NCBI GenBank assembly: GCA_937948985.1
Contig: CALFAK010000120.1
Span: forward strand, 1-46,381
Direction: 5' to 3'
Length of the DNA stretch: 46,381 nt
DNA from: an uncultured Neomegalonema sp.
GTDB lineage: Bacteria; Pseudomonadota; Alphaproteobacteria; Rhodobacterales; Rhodobacteraceae
Below the pieces are notes generated by a model. The model did not search any database. It was not told the origin of the DNA and was given only the letters and a program-made list of their open reading frames with translations. Both the position numbers and the translations under genes were made by a program. This document shows, in pieces, positions 28,363 to 36,934 of the stretch (the stretch's first letter is position 1; each line of letters starts with the position of its first letter).

Positions 28363-28862
28363 TGGACCGGCAATGCCCGTGCGGTTCCGGGGCGGCGTTT
28401 GCCGCGTGCTGCCAACCTTATATCAACGGCACAGCCCACGCGCCCACCGCAGAAGCTCTGATGCGGTCCCGCTACACGGCATTCGGTGAGGGGGCGGCGG
28501 ATTATCTGTACGACACCCGCGACCCGAACGCGCATTACCGTGATGAACGCGCCGAGATCCTGCAAAGCATCAACGGAACCGAATGGCTGAAGCTGACCAT
28601 CCTCGCCACGCAAAAGGGCGGTGCGAAAGATGACGAGGGCGTTGTCGAGTTCGCTGCCGCTTTCCGGCCAAAACGCCCGAAATTCATGGCTACCGCAACA
28701 CCGGACGATGGGATCAAACAAATGCGCGAGCGGTCGTTCTTCATCCGTGACGAAGGCCGCTGGTTCTACATCGACGGCGACCAACTCGACCCCTACCGCC
28801 CGAAGCCCAATGAACCTTGTTGGTGCGGCAGCGGTAAGAAAACGAAGAAGTGTCACGGTTAG
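28362..28862 (+). CDS. ychJ: YchJ family SEC-C motif protein
   Basis: A 166-residue protein of the UPF0225/YchJ family. SEC-C zinc motifs sit at both ends: CPCGSGAAFAACC at the N-terminus and CWCGSGKKTKKCHG at the C-terminus. Between them is the family core TAEALMRSRYTAFGEGAADYLYDTRDP ... WLKLTILATQKGG ... VEFAAAF ... RSFFIRDEGRWFYIDG, an NTF2-like fold. SEC-C motifs bind zinc and in SecA contact SecB and ribosomes; the role of YchJ is unknown. I chose ATG 28362 because GGAGA lies about 7 nt upstream; a GTG three bases earlier is possible. It overlaps the xerC stop. Confidence 0.88.
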   Translation: MDRQCPCGSGAAFAACCQPYINGTAHAPTAEALMRSRYTAFGEGAADYLYDTRDPNAHYRDERAEILQSINGTEWLKLTILATQKGGAKDDEGVVEFAAAFRPKRPKFMATATPDDGIKQMRERSFFIRDEGRWFYIDGDQLDPYRPKPNEPCWCGSGKKTKKCHG

Positions 28863-28933
28863 TGTGAATGCCATCGACACAGTCATAGACTGTACATAGG
28901 CTGCTCCGCACGCCAATCATAAGGACATGACGC

Positions 28934-30982
28934 ATGACCGACGCCGCCCTGCCGACCCTTGAGCAACCCGATAACGACCCGTGGATTTGGCTGGAGGAGG
29001 TGGACGGTGAAAAAGCGGTCGCATGGGTCGATGAGCAAAGCGCGGCAACCAAGGCGCTGTTCTCCGGTGCGGGATTTGACAAAGACCGCGACGATCTCGC
29101 CTTTATCATGGACCGCCCCGACAAATTGCCCCACATCACCCGTCGCGGGGAGTGGATCTACAACTATTGGCTGGATGCCAACAATCCGCGCGGTATTTGG
29201 CGGCGTACGACGCTGGCATCGTTCAAAACCAATACACCGGATTGGGATGTGGTGCTTGATCTCGATGCGCTTGCGGAAGCTGAGGGCAAGGACTGGATAT
29301 GGGCGGGATCGAACACCCTGCCCGGCGCACACGATATTGCCATGCTGCGCCTGTCAGACGGCGGTGGCGATGCCACGGTAATGCGTGAATACGATATCGG
29401 GGCGCGCACCTTTGTGGCGGGCGGTTTTGAAATCGCGGAGGCGAAAACAAATCTCGAATGGCTGGATCGCGACACGCTGCTGGTCAGTTCTGCGCTCGGT
29501 GATGGCATGGCCACGACGTCCGGCTACGCCCGCACGGCGCGGATTTGGAAGCGTGGGCAGACTTTCGCGGAGGCGCAGGTAATCTTTGAAGTCCCCGAAG
29601 ACCACATGGCCTGTTGGATTGGCGTCGCACGCACCCATGCCGATGCGCCGCTCGAGTTCGTCGATCAAATCTCGTTCTACGAGACCGATTACCACATCGG
29701 CGACGCGACCGGCCCTAAAGTGCGCATCGATGTGCCGCTGGATTCGGAGAAAGACTTCGATGGCCGCTCGCTGAGCGTCAAACTGCGCACCGAATGGCTG
29801 GGCCATGCGCCCGATACCGCATTGGTGATCGATTACGCGGCTTTCTTGAATGGCTCCCGCGACTTCAAAGTGCTGTTCGTCCCCACCGCCCGCCATGCAA
29901 TCCAAGGCATGGCGTGGCTGCGCTCGGATACACTGATGGTCTCGACACTGGACGAGTTGAAGCCCGTTCAAACAATCTGGACCCGCAAGGGTGACGACTG
30001 GAGCAGTAAGCGCATTGAAGGACTGCCCGATATCGGCATCGCCTACGCGTGGCCGATGGATAGCGAGCGCTCGGAGTCGAACGGTGACATGTTGGCGATG
30101 GTGCAAAACCCGCTCACACCGCCCAGTCTGATGCATATTGAGGCCGGATCTGCACCCGCGCTGTTGAAACAGGCACCCGAAAATTTCGACGCCACGGGAT
30201 TAGAGGCAACGCAACATGAGGCGATCTCCTCCGACGGCGAGCGCATCCCCTATTTCCAAGTCGGCCCCAAAGGCGCAAGCGGCGATGCGCCCGTGCATCT
30301 GACGGCCTATGGCGGTTTCGGCATCCCGATGCTGCCCGGTTATGACAGCAGTATAGGCAAGACATGGTTAGAGCGCGGCGGCGTGGCCGTAACCGCTTGC
30401 ATCCGGGGCGGCGGCGAGTTCGGCACGGCGTGGCATGATGCGGGGCGGCTGGCCGCGAAAAAGCAATCGCACAATGATTTCGCCGCTGTTGCCGCGGATC
30501 TCGTAAAACGCGGCGTGACTGTGCCCCGGCGCATCGCGGCGGAAGGCGGCTCGAATGGCGGGTTGCTGATCGCGAATATGCTGACCCGCTTTCCCGACCA
30601 TTTCGGCGCACTTTTCTGCACCATCCCGCTGATCGACATGCGCCGCTATACCAAGCTGCTGGCAGGGGCGAGTTGGATGGCAGAATATGGTGATCCTGAA
30701 AAGGCGGAAGACTGGGCCTTCATCAAAGAATTCTCAGCCTATCAGGCGGCTCAGGCGGGACAAAACTATCCGCCGATCCTGATCGCCACAGCCCGCAAAG
30801 ATGACCGCGTCCACCCCGGCCACGCGCGCAAGATGACCGCAAAACTGCAAGCGATGGGCTACGACGCCCATCTTTATGAGCCACCCGCCGGCGGGCACGG
30901 CTATGGCAAAGACAACAGCGAACGCGCGGCATTCATGGCACTGGGCTATGCGTTCATGCGGTCGAAGATCGGGTGGGAGTGA
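28934..30982 (+). CDS. Prolyl oligopeptidase family serine peptidase (S9A)
   Basis: A 682-residue cytoplasmic-looking peptidase without signal peptide. The N-terminal part (DNDPWIWLEEVDGEKAVAWVDEQSAATKALF) is the typical lead into the beta-propeller (about 70-410). The C-terminal alpha/beta-hydrolase domain has the nucleophile Ser in AAEGGSNGGLLIANMLTRFP, Asp in ILIATARKDDRVHPGHARKM and His in EPPAGGHGYGKDN. GGGEFGTAWHDAGR is also family-typical. It should cut short peptides after proline or similar residues. AAGGA is 8 nt before the ATG. Convergent with the aldolase gene, separated by a palindrome. Confidence 0.92.
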   Translation: MTDAALPTLEQPDNDPWIWLEEVDGEKAVAWVDEQSAATKALFSGAGFDKDRDDLAFIMDRPDKLPHITRRGEWIYNYWLDANNPRGIWRRTTLASFKTNTPDWDVVLDLDALAEAEGKDWIWAGSNTLPGAHDIAMLRLSDGGGDATVMREYDIGARTFVAGGFEIAEAKTNLEWLDRDTLLVSSALGDGMATTSGYARTARIWKRGQTFAEAQVIFEVPEDHMACWIGVARTHADAPLEFVDQISFYETDYHIGDATGPKVRIDVPLDSEKDFDGRSLSVKLRTEWLGHAPDTALVIDYAAFLNGSRDFKVLFVPTARHAIQGMAWLRSDTLMVSTLDELKPVQTIWTRKGDDWSSKRIEGLPDIGIAYAWPMDSERSESNGDMLAMVQNPLTPPSLMHIEAGSAPALLKQAPENFDATGLEATQHEAISSDGERIPYFQVGPKGASGDAPVHLTAYGGFGIPMLPGYDSSIGKTWLERGGVAVTACIRGGGEFGTAWHDAGRLAAKKQSHNDFAAVAADLVKRGVTVPRRIAAEGGSNGGLLIANMLTRFPDHFGALFCTIPLIDMRRYTKLLAGASWMAEYGDPEKAEDWAFIKEFSAYQAAQAGQNYPPILIATARKDDRVHPGHARKMTAKLQAMGYDAHLYEPPAGGHGYGKDNSERAAFMALGYAFMRSKIGWE

Positions 30983-30996
30983 GGCCTGCTACCATA

Positions 30997-31035
30997 GTCA
31001 TTGCCGGACACTCGTGGACTTGTTCCGGCAATGAC
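30997..31035. repeat. Palindromic repeat between the S9 peptidase and aldolase genes (copy C)
   Basis: GTCATTGCCGGA (30997-31008) and TCCGGCAATGAC (31024-31035) form a perfect 12-bp inverted repeat around a 15-nt centre that contains GGACTTGT. It matches the stem sequence of the minus-strand half of copy B (GTCATTGCCGGACTTGTTAC). It sits at the convergent ends of two genes and could help end transcription, although no T-run is present. Confidence 0.75.
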
Positions 31036-31049
31036 CCTTAAGTTTTGAA

Positions 31050-31946
31050 TTACGCCGAAGCGTCGTAGATCTTGCCGATATTGCTGCCCAGCGCCGCTTC
31101 AAACTCGGCATCGGACATCGCGACATTCAAGCCTTCGGTCAGCGCACGGCTGAAGCTGGCAATCATTTTCGTGTTCTTCGACAGGCGCGCACAAGCATCA
31201 TCGGTGCTGTAACCACCCGACAGCGCCACAACGCGAAGCACGCGCGGGTGATCGGCCAGCGCGTCATACATATTCGCCTCATTCGGAATGGTCAGCTTGA
31301 GCATCACATCCGCCCCCTCGGCGGGAAGCGTCTCAAGGTGCTTGAGAATTTCCGCTTTCATCAGCGCTTCCGCCTCAGATTTCGTCTTCGAATGGATGTT
31401 GATTTCCGGCTCGATCATCGGCACGAGGCCCGCGTCGGTGACAATCTTCGCAACCTCAAACTGCTGCGCGACAATATTGGCGATGCCCGTGGCGTTCGCC
31501 TCATTGATAACCGAGCGCTCCTTCGTGCCGAAAACGCCTTTGCCCTTCGCGGTGGCAAGCAAATCTTCAAGGCCGGGCATCGGCTTCATCATCTGAACCC
31601 CATCCGCTTCCGCTTCCAGGCCCTTATCGATCTTGAGAAAAGGCACAACACCGCGATCATTCCACAGCATATCGGCGACAGGCTTGCCATCGATCTCAGA
31701 ATTCATCGTCCGCTCAAACAGGATCGCACCAATGACTTTAGAGCCGCTGGTGAACGCATCCGCCATGATAATGCGTGTGCGCATGGCATGCATCGCGGCG
31801 AACATTTCCTCATCGCCGTTATAATCGCTCTCCTTAACCCCATAAAGGCCCAAGGCCTTGGGTGTTGACCCGCCACTCTGGTCGAGGGCGGCGATAAAGC
31901 CGGTGCCGGTTTCGATCTGGGTGCGCATTGCGGCGAGGTCTGACAT
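31050..31946 (-). CDS. Class I fructose-bisphosphate aldolase
   Basis: A 298-residue Schiff-base aldolase of the bacterial class I (staphylococcal Fda-like) type. MRTQIETGTGFIAALDQSGGSTPKAL is the conserved N-terminus. The predicted Schiff-base Lys is K217 in ADVMLKLTIPNEAN, with the acid in LVPMIEPEINIHSK and the phosphate-binding ALSGGYSTDDACARL. It cleaves fructose-1,6-bisphosphate in glycolysis and works in reverse in gluconeogenesis, complementing gpmI and fsa in this window. Class I rather than the more common class II enzyme is a lineage feature. Divergent from the glycine-zipper gene. Confidence 0.94.
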   Translation of the reverse strand: MSDLAAMRTQIETGTGFIAALDQSGGSTPKALGLYGVKESDYNGDEEMFAAMHAMRTRIIMADAFTSGSKVIGAILFERTMNSEIDGKPVADMLWNDRGVVPFLKIDKGLEAEADGVQMMKPMPGLEDLLATAKGKGVFGTKERSVINEANATGIANIVAQQFEVAKIVTDAGLVPMIEPEINIHSKTKSEAEALMKAEILKHLETLPAEGADVMLKLTIPNEANMYDALADHPRVLRVVALSGGYSTDDACARLSKNTKMIASFSRALTEGLNVAMSDAEFEAALGSNIGKIYDASA

Positions 31947-32135
31947 GGAAAGCTCCGATACTGGTGATTCTCAAATTGGGGACGTTGTATAGCGTTTCAG
32001 ATGAACTTTTAAACAAGCATGATTAATCCCCCGAATTGAATTTATGGAACCTTAACGGTCCGGCCCGCGTTAACCGATAAGCGCAAAAGAGGTCACCCGC
32101 TTCATACGCGCAATGAAATTTAAGGAACCTAAATC

Positions 32136-32741
32136 ATGCGTAGCATTCAAGCAGCAACACTCGCACTTTCCCTCGCATTTGCAGGGGCGACAACAACCGC
32201 TTCCGCACAATCGCTGGTGAATAATGAAACAGTCGGCGGCTTGCTTGGCGCAGTGGCTGGCGGCGTTCTCGGTAGCCAAGTGGGCGGCGGTTCAGGCAAA
32301 ACCGCAGCAACGATTGCCGGTACGTTGATCGGCGGCGTTGCGGGATCTCAGGTTGGCAAAAATATCGGAACGACCGCGCCGTCCTACGCGGCACAACCCG
32401 CTCCGGCGTATTCGGCACAACCTTCTTATTCCACGGGCACCAGCGCAACGGGCTACTATACACCACCCGCCACGTCGTATCAGTCGCAAACATATGGAAC
32501 GACACAGCCGACTTATGCGGCACCTGCGCCCACATACAGCGGCACGTCGCAGACTTACGCGTCACCAACCTACGCGCCACAGCCATCCACAGCGACGACC
32601 ACCTACAGTCAACCAACTTACAACCAACCAACTTATTCTCAGCCCACGTATAACCAACCGAGTTATAGCCAGCCTACTTATACGGCACCCAGCTATACTC
32701 AGCCAACGGTTCAAACTTACCAAACGTATTCAACATATTGA
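32136..32741 (+). CDS. Exported glycine-zipper protein with a Tyr/Gln/Pro/Thr repeat tail
   Basis: A 201-residue secreted or surface protein. The signal peptide is about residues 1-24 (cleavage near ASA-QS; there is no lipobox Cys). The glycine zipper (about 33-77, VGGLLGAVAGGVLGSQVGGG and AATIAGTLIGGVAGSQVGKNIG) is of the type that inserts in or packs against the outer membrane. The remainder (about 80-201) is low-complexity Tyr/Ser/Thr/Pro/Gln with imperfect copies of TYSQPTYNQP near the end. No charged residue is seen in the tail. AAGGAACC precedes the ATG. Function unknown. It might be structural or adhesive. A strong terminator follows. Confidence 0.75.
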   Translation: MRSIQAATLALSLAFAGATTTASAQSLVNNETVGGLLGAVAGGVLGSQVGGGSGKTAATIAGTLIGGVAGSQVGKNIGTTAPSYAAQPAPAYSAQPSYSTGTSATGYYTPPATSYQSQTYGTTQPTYAAPAPTYSGTSQTYASPTYAPQPSTATTTYSQPTYNQPTYSQPTYNQPSYSQPTYTAPSYTQPTVQTYQTYSTY

Positions 32742-32772
32742 TCGCGAACTACTCCGACAGAAACCCCGTCAT

Positions 32773-32794
32773 CCCCGCAATGGCGGGGTTTTTT
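32773..32794 (+). terminator. Intrinsic terminator after the glycine-zipper gene
   Basis: CCCCGC (32773-32778), loop AATG, GCGGGG (32783-32788), then TTTTTT (32789-32794). It lies 31 nt after the stop codon and just before the 3' end of the convergent cyclase gene. Confidence 0.9.
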
Positions 32795-32804
32795 CCGGCA
32801 GCGA

Positions 32805-33875
32805 TCATGACTTTCGCCGCTTCATCGCGTCAATAAAACCATCCCGTTCGGGCGTATCAGCGATCTGACCAGACACCTGAGCGATAAACGTTTCCACATT
32901 ATCAGCATTTTTAGCGGCGCGATTGACGACGGACGAAGCAATCGGTCCCATAGTCAAAGCCAGCAATTGCGTCGCCCGTTTCTTCACCGCTTCATCAACC
33001 GCACCATGTTGCACATCAACGTGCTGCGGTTCGCCGTCTTCCCTCTGGTGCAGCTCAAAAATCTCAGCTTCAGGCACCACAACGACCGAATTAACCGCTG
33101 CGAGGAAGGCATGGCGTTCCTGTGGTGATGCGATTTTATCAGCCAGCCCTTTCACAAATTTCTCTTCTGAAAGAGCGCCTTCACGCGCCTTTTTGACCAA
33201 AAGCCCAGACAGCGGGCCGACACTTTTTGACAGATGAACCCGGCATTTCTCGACAAAAGCGTCAGAAAGCTGGGTCTGTCCCTCCAACAATGGCGGGGGC
33301 AAAATATCACTGGCATCAGCATCAACCGGCTCTTCCAACCGCAACGACGGCCCCGCCTTCGGGGCAACGGAATAGACCTCATGCTCGCGGATATGCTTGT
33401 CCTTACGCGTACCAAGCGGTTGAAACGCGAAGGTATTATCATCACGCAAACACGAAACGACCTCGAAATAAGGCCGTGAGATCAGCAACTCATCCTCACC
33501 GGCAAAGCTCATAATCCGCTGTGCGACATTGATCGCATCACCGATGACATTGCGATTGCCGTTCAGGTCAGTGACAATCTTCACCGGGCCAAGGTTGATC
33601 CCGGTACGCAAACGCAGCTTCCCGCGCAGTTCACCCGTTATAGAAGTCGCCGCGAACAACGCATCCTCCGGGTCACCGAAAAAGCAGATCGCCGCGCCGT
33701 CTCCTGAGTCCAACACGATCCGCTCATCTTCAGGCGCATTTGCAAGCCCCGCCAGGATGGCATCATTCAGCACAGCTTTCATCGACACTTGCCGATCCAC
33801 CGCCGCCTTCGAGTAATCCACAATATCCACGAAAATGACGCTACAAATAGACGTGCGGAATGCGAAGTCCGACAT
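32805..33875 (-). CDS. Class III nucleotide cyclase with two C-terminal helical repeats
   Basis: A 356-residue soluble protein. The N-terminal cyclase homology domain (1-170) has both metal Asp residues (D17 in VIFVDIVDYS, D59 in LDSGDGAAICFF) and the transition-state Asn/Arg in IGDAINVAQRI. The adenine-selecting Lys position appears to be Leu55, so cAMP versus cGMP is open. After a linker, two similar segments of about 55 residues occur in tandem: KSVGPLSGLLVKKA...FVKGLADKIASPQERHAFL and LTMGPIASSVVNRA...FIAQVSGQIADTPERDGFI. This helical unit is found at the C-termini of other bacterial cyclases and kinases (DUF8082-like, from memory). The ATG is 3 nt after the DUF3365 stop, so the two proteins are coexpressed. 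Confidence 0.85.
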   Translation of the reverse strand: MSDFAFRTSICSVIFVDIVDYSKAAVDRQVSMKAVLNDAILAGLANAPEDERIVLDSGDGAAICFFGDPEDALFAATSITGELRGKLRLRTGINLGPVKIVTDLNGNRNVIGDAINVAQRIMSFAGEDELLISRPYFEVVSCLRDDNTFAFQPLGTRKDKHIREHEVYSVAPKAGPSLRLEEPVDADASDILPPPLLEGQTQLSDAFVEKCRVHLSKSVGPLSGLLVKKAREGALSEEKFVKGLADKIASPQERHAFLAAVNSVVVVPEAEIFELHQREDGEPQHVDVQHGAVDEAVKKRATQLLALTMGPIASSVVNRAAKNADNVETFIAQVSGQIADTPERDGFIDAMKRRKS

Positions 33876-33878
33876 GGG

Positions 33879-34748
33879 TTATTCCATCATCTTCATCGCC
33901 TGCTCCAGGCTGCGGCGCATCCGGTTAAAGGCAACGCCAAGCGCACCGATTTCGTCTTTCCGGTCCGTTCCGAATTCGGGAATGTTAAAGTCGCCTGTGC
34001 TGATCTTATCCGCATCCCCGGCCAGCCGCATGATCGGCGATACAATCAGTCGGTTGAGCGCGATGTTGAGCACGATAAAAACCAACGCAAACACGCCCGC
34101 CAACAGGCCCATAAACACGGTGAACGCCTCAACCGCACTCTCGCGCGCAATCGACATGGGCACCGAGACAACCTGCGCGCCAATGATCTCATTCATTTGC
34201 CAGCCAAATCCGTTTGCACTGCCATATTTCGCGATCAACGATTTCGGTGCGGCCGCTTCTGTGGAATGACAGGAGAGGCAAGCGGGGTTGGTGATCCGTA
34301 TCGGACGTGCCGTGTAAAGCATCGCCCCCGTAGGCGTGGCCCGTTCACCATCGATAAATTTCAGATCAGCATTCCGCTTGAATTCACCGATAATATCCGC
34401 TTCCCAATCAGACGCCCGGTCGCGCGGGTTTGTCGGGTTCAGCGTCGCTTCTTTATACAGAAAATCGCTAAACTCATCCGAGAACCGCGCGATGGCCGCT
34501 GTCGCCGCGTAGGCGGGCACTGTTTGAGGCAGGAATTCGGGGTGAGGTTCCTGATTGATGAGTGGACGGATTTCTTCAACCGTATACTTGCGGATCGCCT
34601 GCGCCGCTTCTGTCATAAGCTCGGCGCTATGAATGACTTCCTCACGCGCCTGCTTTTGCAACAATGACCACGACACCACCGCAGAAAGCAGCAAAGCTGG
34701 CAGCAAAACCGCCAGCAAAAGCAGGTTAAACTTCGTCCGAATTCCCAT
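33879..34748 (-). CDS. DUF3365 haem-binding sensor with HAMP domain
   Basis: A 289-residue membrane protein. TM1 is about 7-30 (FNLLLLAVLLPALLLSAVVSW). The periplasmic DUF3365 (Tll0287-like) domain (about 31-205) contains MLYTARPIRITNPACLSCHS, with a c-type haem motif C157-LS-C160-H161. TM2 is about 208-228 (FTVFMGLLAGVFALVFIVLNI). A HAMP domain follows (about 230-282, PIMRLAGDADKISTGDF ... DEIGALGVAFNRMRRSL) and there is no output domain. It probably senses redox state or a gas through haem c and signals across the membrane to the cyclase encoded 3 nt downstream. Partner assignment is inferred from gene order. Confidence 0.87.
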   Translation of the reverse strand: MGIRTKFNLLLLAVLLPALLLSAVVSWSLLQKQAREEVIHSAELMTEAAQAIRKYTVEEIRPLINQEPHPEFLPQTVPAYAATAAIARFSDEFSDFLYKEATLNPTNPRDRASDWEADIIGEFKRNADLKFIDGERATPTGAMLYTARPIRITNPACLSCHSTEAAAPKSLIAKYGSANGFGWQMNEIIGAQVVSVPMSIARESAVEAFTVFMGLLAGVFALVFIVLNIALNRLIVSPIMRLAGDADKISTGDFNIPEFGTDRKDEIGALGVAFNRMRRSLEQAMKMME

Positions 34749-34868
34749 CTACCGATAACCTTTTTTCTCAAGAACACGTTAAAGAGTAGCGACATTCCCG
34801 AAAATGTACCAGATAAATACAGACTTCACGCAAAACGTTATCAACGTATGCCGCACGACGATTTCACG

Positions 34869-35510
34869 TCACCATTCCACACCGATTTGCGCCTTCACAC
34901 CTGACCGGAACGGGTGTTTTACCAACTCCATCTCGGTCACAAGATCGGCGATCTCGATCAGCTCTTCCTTGGCGTTACGCCCCGTCAGCACGACATGGGT
35001 CATATCCGGCTTCTCATCGACGAGGAACTCAACCACTTCGGCGACCGGGATATAATCGTAGCGCAGCGCGATATTGATTTCATCGAGCAGCACCATCTTG
35101 TTCCGCTCGTCACGGATCAATTCTTTGGACTTCTCCCAGGCGGCACGGGCCATTTCCATGTCGCGGGCTTTATCTTGGGTTTCCCAAGTGAACCCCTCGC
35201 CCATCGTGTGAAACGCGCACATGTCCGAGAATTTGGTGGTGATCAGATCACGCTCCCCCGTGGACATCCCGCCCTTGATAAACTGGACCACAGCGCAAGG
35301 CATTTCATGCGCGATACAGCGGAAGATCATCCCGAACGCGGCGGAAGATTTCCCCTTACCTTTACCGGTATGGATGATGATCAGGCCTTTTTTATCGGTC
35401 TTGGTCGCCATGATCTTATCACGCGCGGCCTTCTTCTTGGCCATCTTGGTTGCGTGCTTGGTCAGATCGGCATCGGCGGGCGCGCCCGTGTTTTCGGTTT
35501 CGGCTGTCAT
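34869..35510 (-). CDS. cobO: Cob(I)yrinic acid a,c-diamide adenosyltransferase (CobO/BtuR type)
   Basis: ATP:corrinoid adenosyltransferase that attaches the 5'-deoxyadenosyl group to cobalamin precursors or salvaged corrinoids. P-loop: GLIIIHTGKGKGKSSAAFG. Further family motifs: AVVQFIKGGMSTGERDLI, FTWETQD, MVLLDEINIALRYDYI, VVLTGRNAKEELIEIADLVTEME, and the C-terminal KHPFRSGVKAQIGVEW. An upstream in-frame TTG (35561) would extend it by 17 residues. I prefer ATG 35510 (MTAETENTG) because the family begins near there. No other cobalamin gene is in the window, so it stands apart from its pathway. Confidence 0.92.
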   Translation of the reverse strand: MTAETENTGAPADADLTKHATKMAKKKAARDKIMATKTDKKGLIIIHTGKGKGKSSAAFGMIFRCIAHEMPCAVVQFIKGGMSTGERDLITTKFSDMCAFHTMGEGFTWETQDKARDMEMARAAWEKSKELIRDERNKMVLLDEINIALRYDYIPVAEVVEFLVDEKPDMTHVVLTGRNAKEELIEIADLVTEMELVKHPFRSGVKAQIGVEW

Positions 35511-35564
35511 CGGATAGGACCGTCCTTCATTATGGATCACACGCGGCAGTGTCGTGTTCAAACC

Positions 35565-36671
35565 CTACTCAATAGCCAAACGGGCGCGACGGCCACAGAT
35601 AATTTCCGGTGCAACCACCGTTGTGACAGAGGTCAGGTCCGGCGGCGCTGTCATAACCGACCGCCCGGTGCACAGCGTCAGCAACAGCGATTCCTCATCT
35701 AGTATCGACAAGCCCTGCACTTCGCCGGTCTCGATCAAACGCACAGCGGAACTCCACTTAACATCGGCCCCTTCGGATGACACCCCTTCGCTGGCAATCG
35801 AGCCGATGCCATAGGGCGCGGCGTCGATGGCCACAACGTCGATGGCGGTGTCTTGGTCCGTGCCCAGAACCGATGGCTTACCCGGCGTAGCAAAGCTGCG
35901 GTCATTCAGGCGGATCGGCTGTGTCCGGGTCGGGATATTCGCGGGAAGATCAGGGATATTCGCAGCGGCCATCAGCGTCGCCGTACCCACGGCGAAATCA
36001 CGCTCAACAGGGGCATCAACGCGGGATGGTTTGGATGGGGGCACGGGTGCCTGGCGCAAAATATAAGGCTTGCCCTCCGGCACAGGCGCTTGCGCCACAT
36101 GCCATTCAGCGAAGGTTTGAGGCGTCGGCTTCTTGGTAACAATTGGGGACGGTTCGTCAGCAATCGGGGGCTTGGCTTCAGCCTTCGTCTCATCGCGCGT
36201 CACAAAAGACCCTAGAATTCTCTTCTTGGGCAGGGCCGTTTCCGTGCGTATTGTCTTAGACGCCTTTTCCACTTTAACGTCGGCCTTCGCCAGTTTCAGC
36301 GTATCCTCACGCGGCAAATCGGCCTGCTGCTTCTCGTTTTTTTCAATCGCCTCTGCGACATCTTTCACGCTGTCATTATACGCAAAGGCCGGAGCGTCAC
36401 CAATCCGGCGGCCTTCTTCCACTTCCGGCGCAGCCGGGATCGGGATCACAGCGGCAGGTGCGGGCGCCGGCACCGTATACAGTTGAGCGGCTTCATATTG
36501 CGGGACAACGGGGCGAACCGGAACGGGCGTCACTTCGGCAAGCGGCGCGGGTGTCCAGACAATCGGGGGAGGTGACGCCGTTTGCACAGGCTCAGGCGCA
36601 CGGGCGCAGCCGCTTATGGCCAGACCGATACAGATTAATGACGCAGGAACTTGTCCTTTTGGGAACATCAT
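35565..36671 (-). CDS. Proline-rich lipoprotein of unknown function
   Basis: A protein of about 368 residues with a lipoprotein signal peptide (MMFPKGQVPASLICIGLAISGC, Cys about 22), so it is probably anchored to the outer membrane. The next 70 residues are Pro/Ala/Val-rich (VWTPAPLAEVTPVPVRPVVP), then a Lys/Glu-rich stretch. The C-terminal 120 residues look folded (AVGTATLMAAANIPDLPANIPTRTQPIRLNDRSF ... IDVVAIDAAPYGIG ... SSAVRLIETGEVQGLSILDEESLLLTLCTGRS). I do not recognise a family. ATG 36671 has GAGAG about 9 nt upstream. It lies 54 nt upstream of cobO on the same strand but shows no functional link to it. Confidence 0.65.
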   Translation of the reverse strand: MMFPKGQVPASLICIGLAISGCARAPEPVQTASPPPIVWTPAPLAEVTPVPVRPVVPQYEAAQLYTVPAPAPAAVIPIPAAPEVEEGRRIGDAPAFAYNDSVKDVAEAIEKNEKQQADLPREDTLKLAKADVKVEKASKTIRTETALPKKRILGSFVTRDETKAEAKPPIADEPSPIVTKKPTPQTFAEWHVAQAPVPEGKPYILRQAPVPPSKPSRVDAPVERDFAVGTATLMAAANIPDLPANIPTRTQPIRLNDRSFATPGKPSVLGTDQDTAIDVVAIDAAPYGIGSIASEGVSSEGADVKWSSAVRLIETGEVQGLSILDEESLLLTLCTGRSVMTAPPDLTSVTTVVAPEIICGRRARLAIE

Positions 36672-36680
36672 GATTTGCAC

Positions 36681-36934
36681 TCTCTCGACGCTTCAATCGC
36701 AATTTTTTGCATGTTTTGAGCCATAATCTACTCTTTGCGGCTCACAACGCCAAGTATGAACTACACCGTGCCCGCACGATGCCACCGCAAGCTGTGTGTA
36801 TCGAATGCGAAATCTCCACCATGATTTATTGATTTGCATCCGCCGACACCCACAATAGCTTTATCGAACGCACGGGCCATGCCCGTTCCATTTCGACCGC
36901 CGCGCTACCGGATTTCAGATCAAAGGATTGTTTG
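36681..36934. other. Divergent intergenic region between the lipoprotein and yaaA
   Basis: A 254-nt promoter region, A/T-rich on the lipoprotein side, with no recognisable gene. TTGATT followed 18 nt later by CAATAG (around 36830-36860) could serve yaaA, but the match is weak. No repeats or hairpins stood out. Confidence 0.4.

Noticed and set aside
31947..32135. Possible inverted repeat near 31970-32040 upstream of the glycine-zipper gene
   Set aside because: Only partial pairing with bulges; not better than chance in an A/T-rich promoter region.
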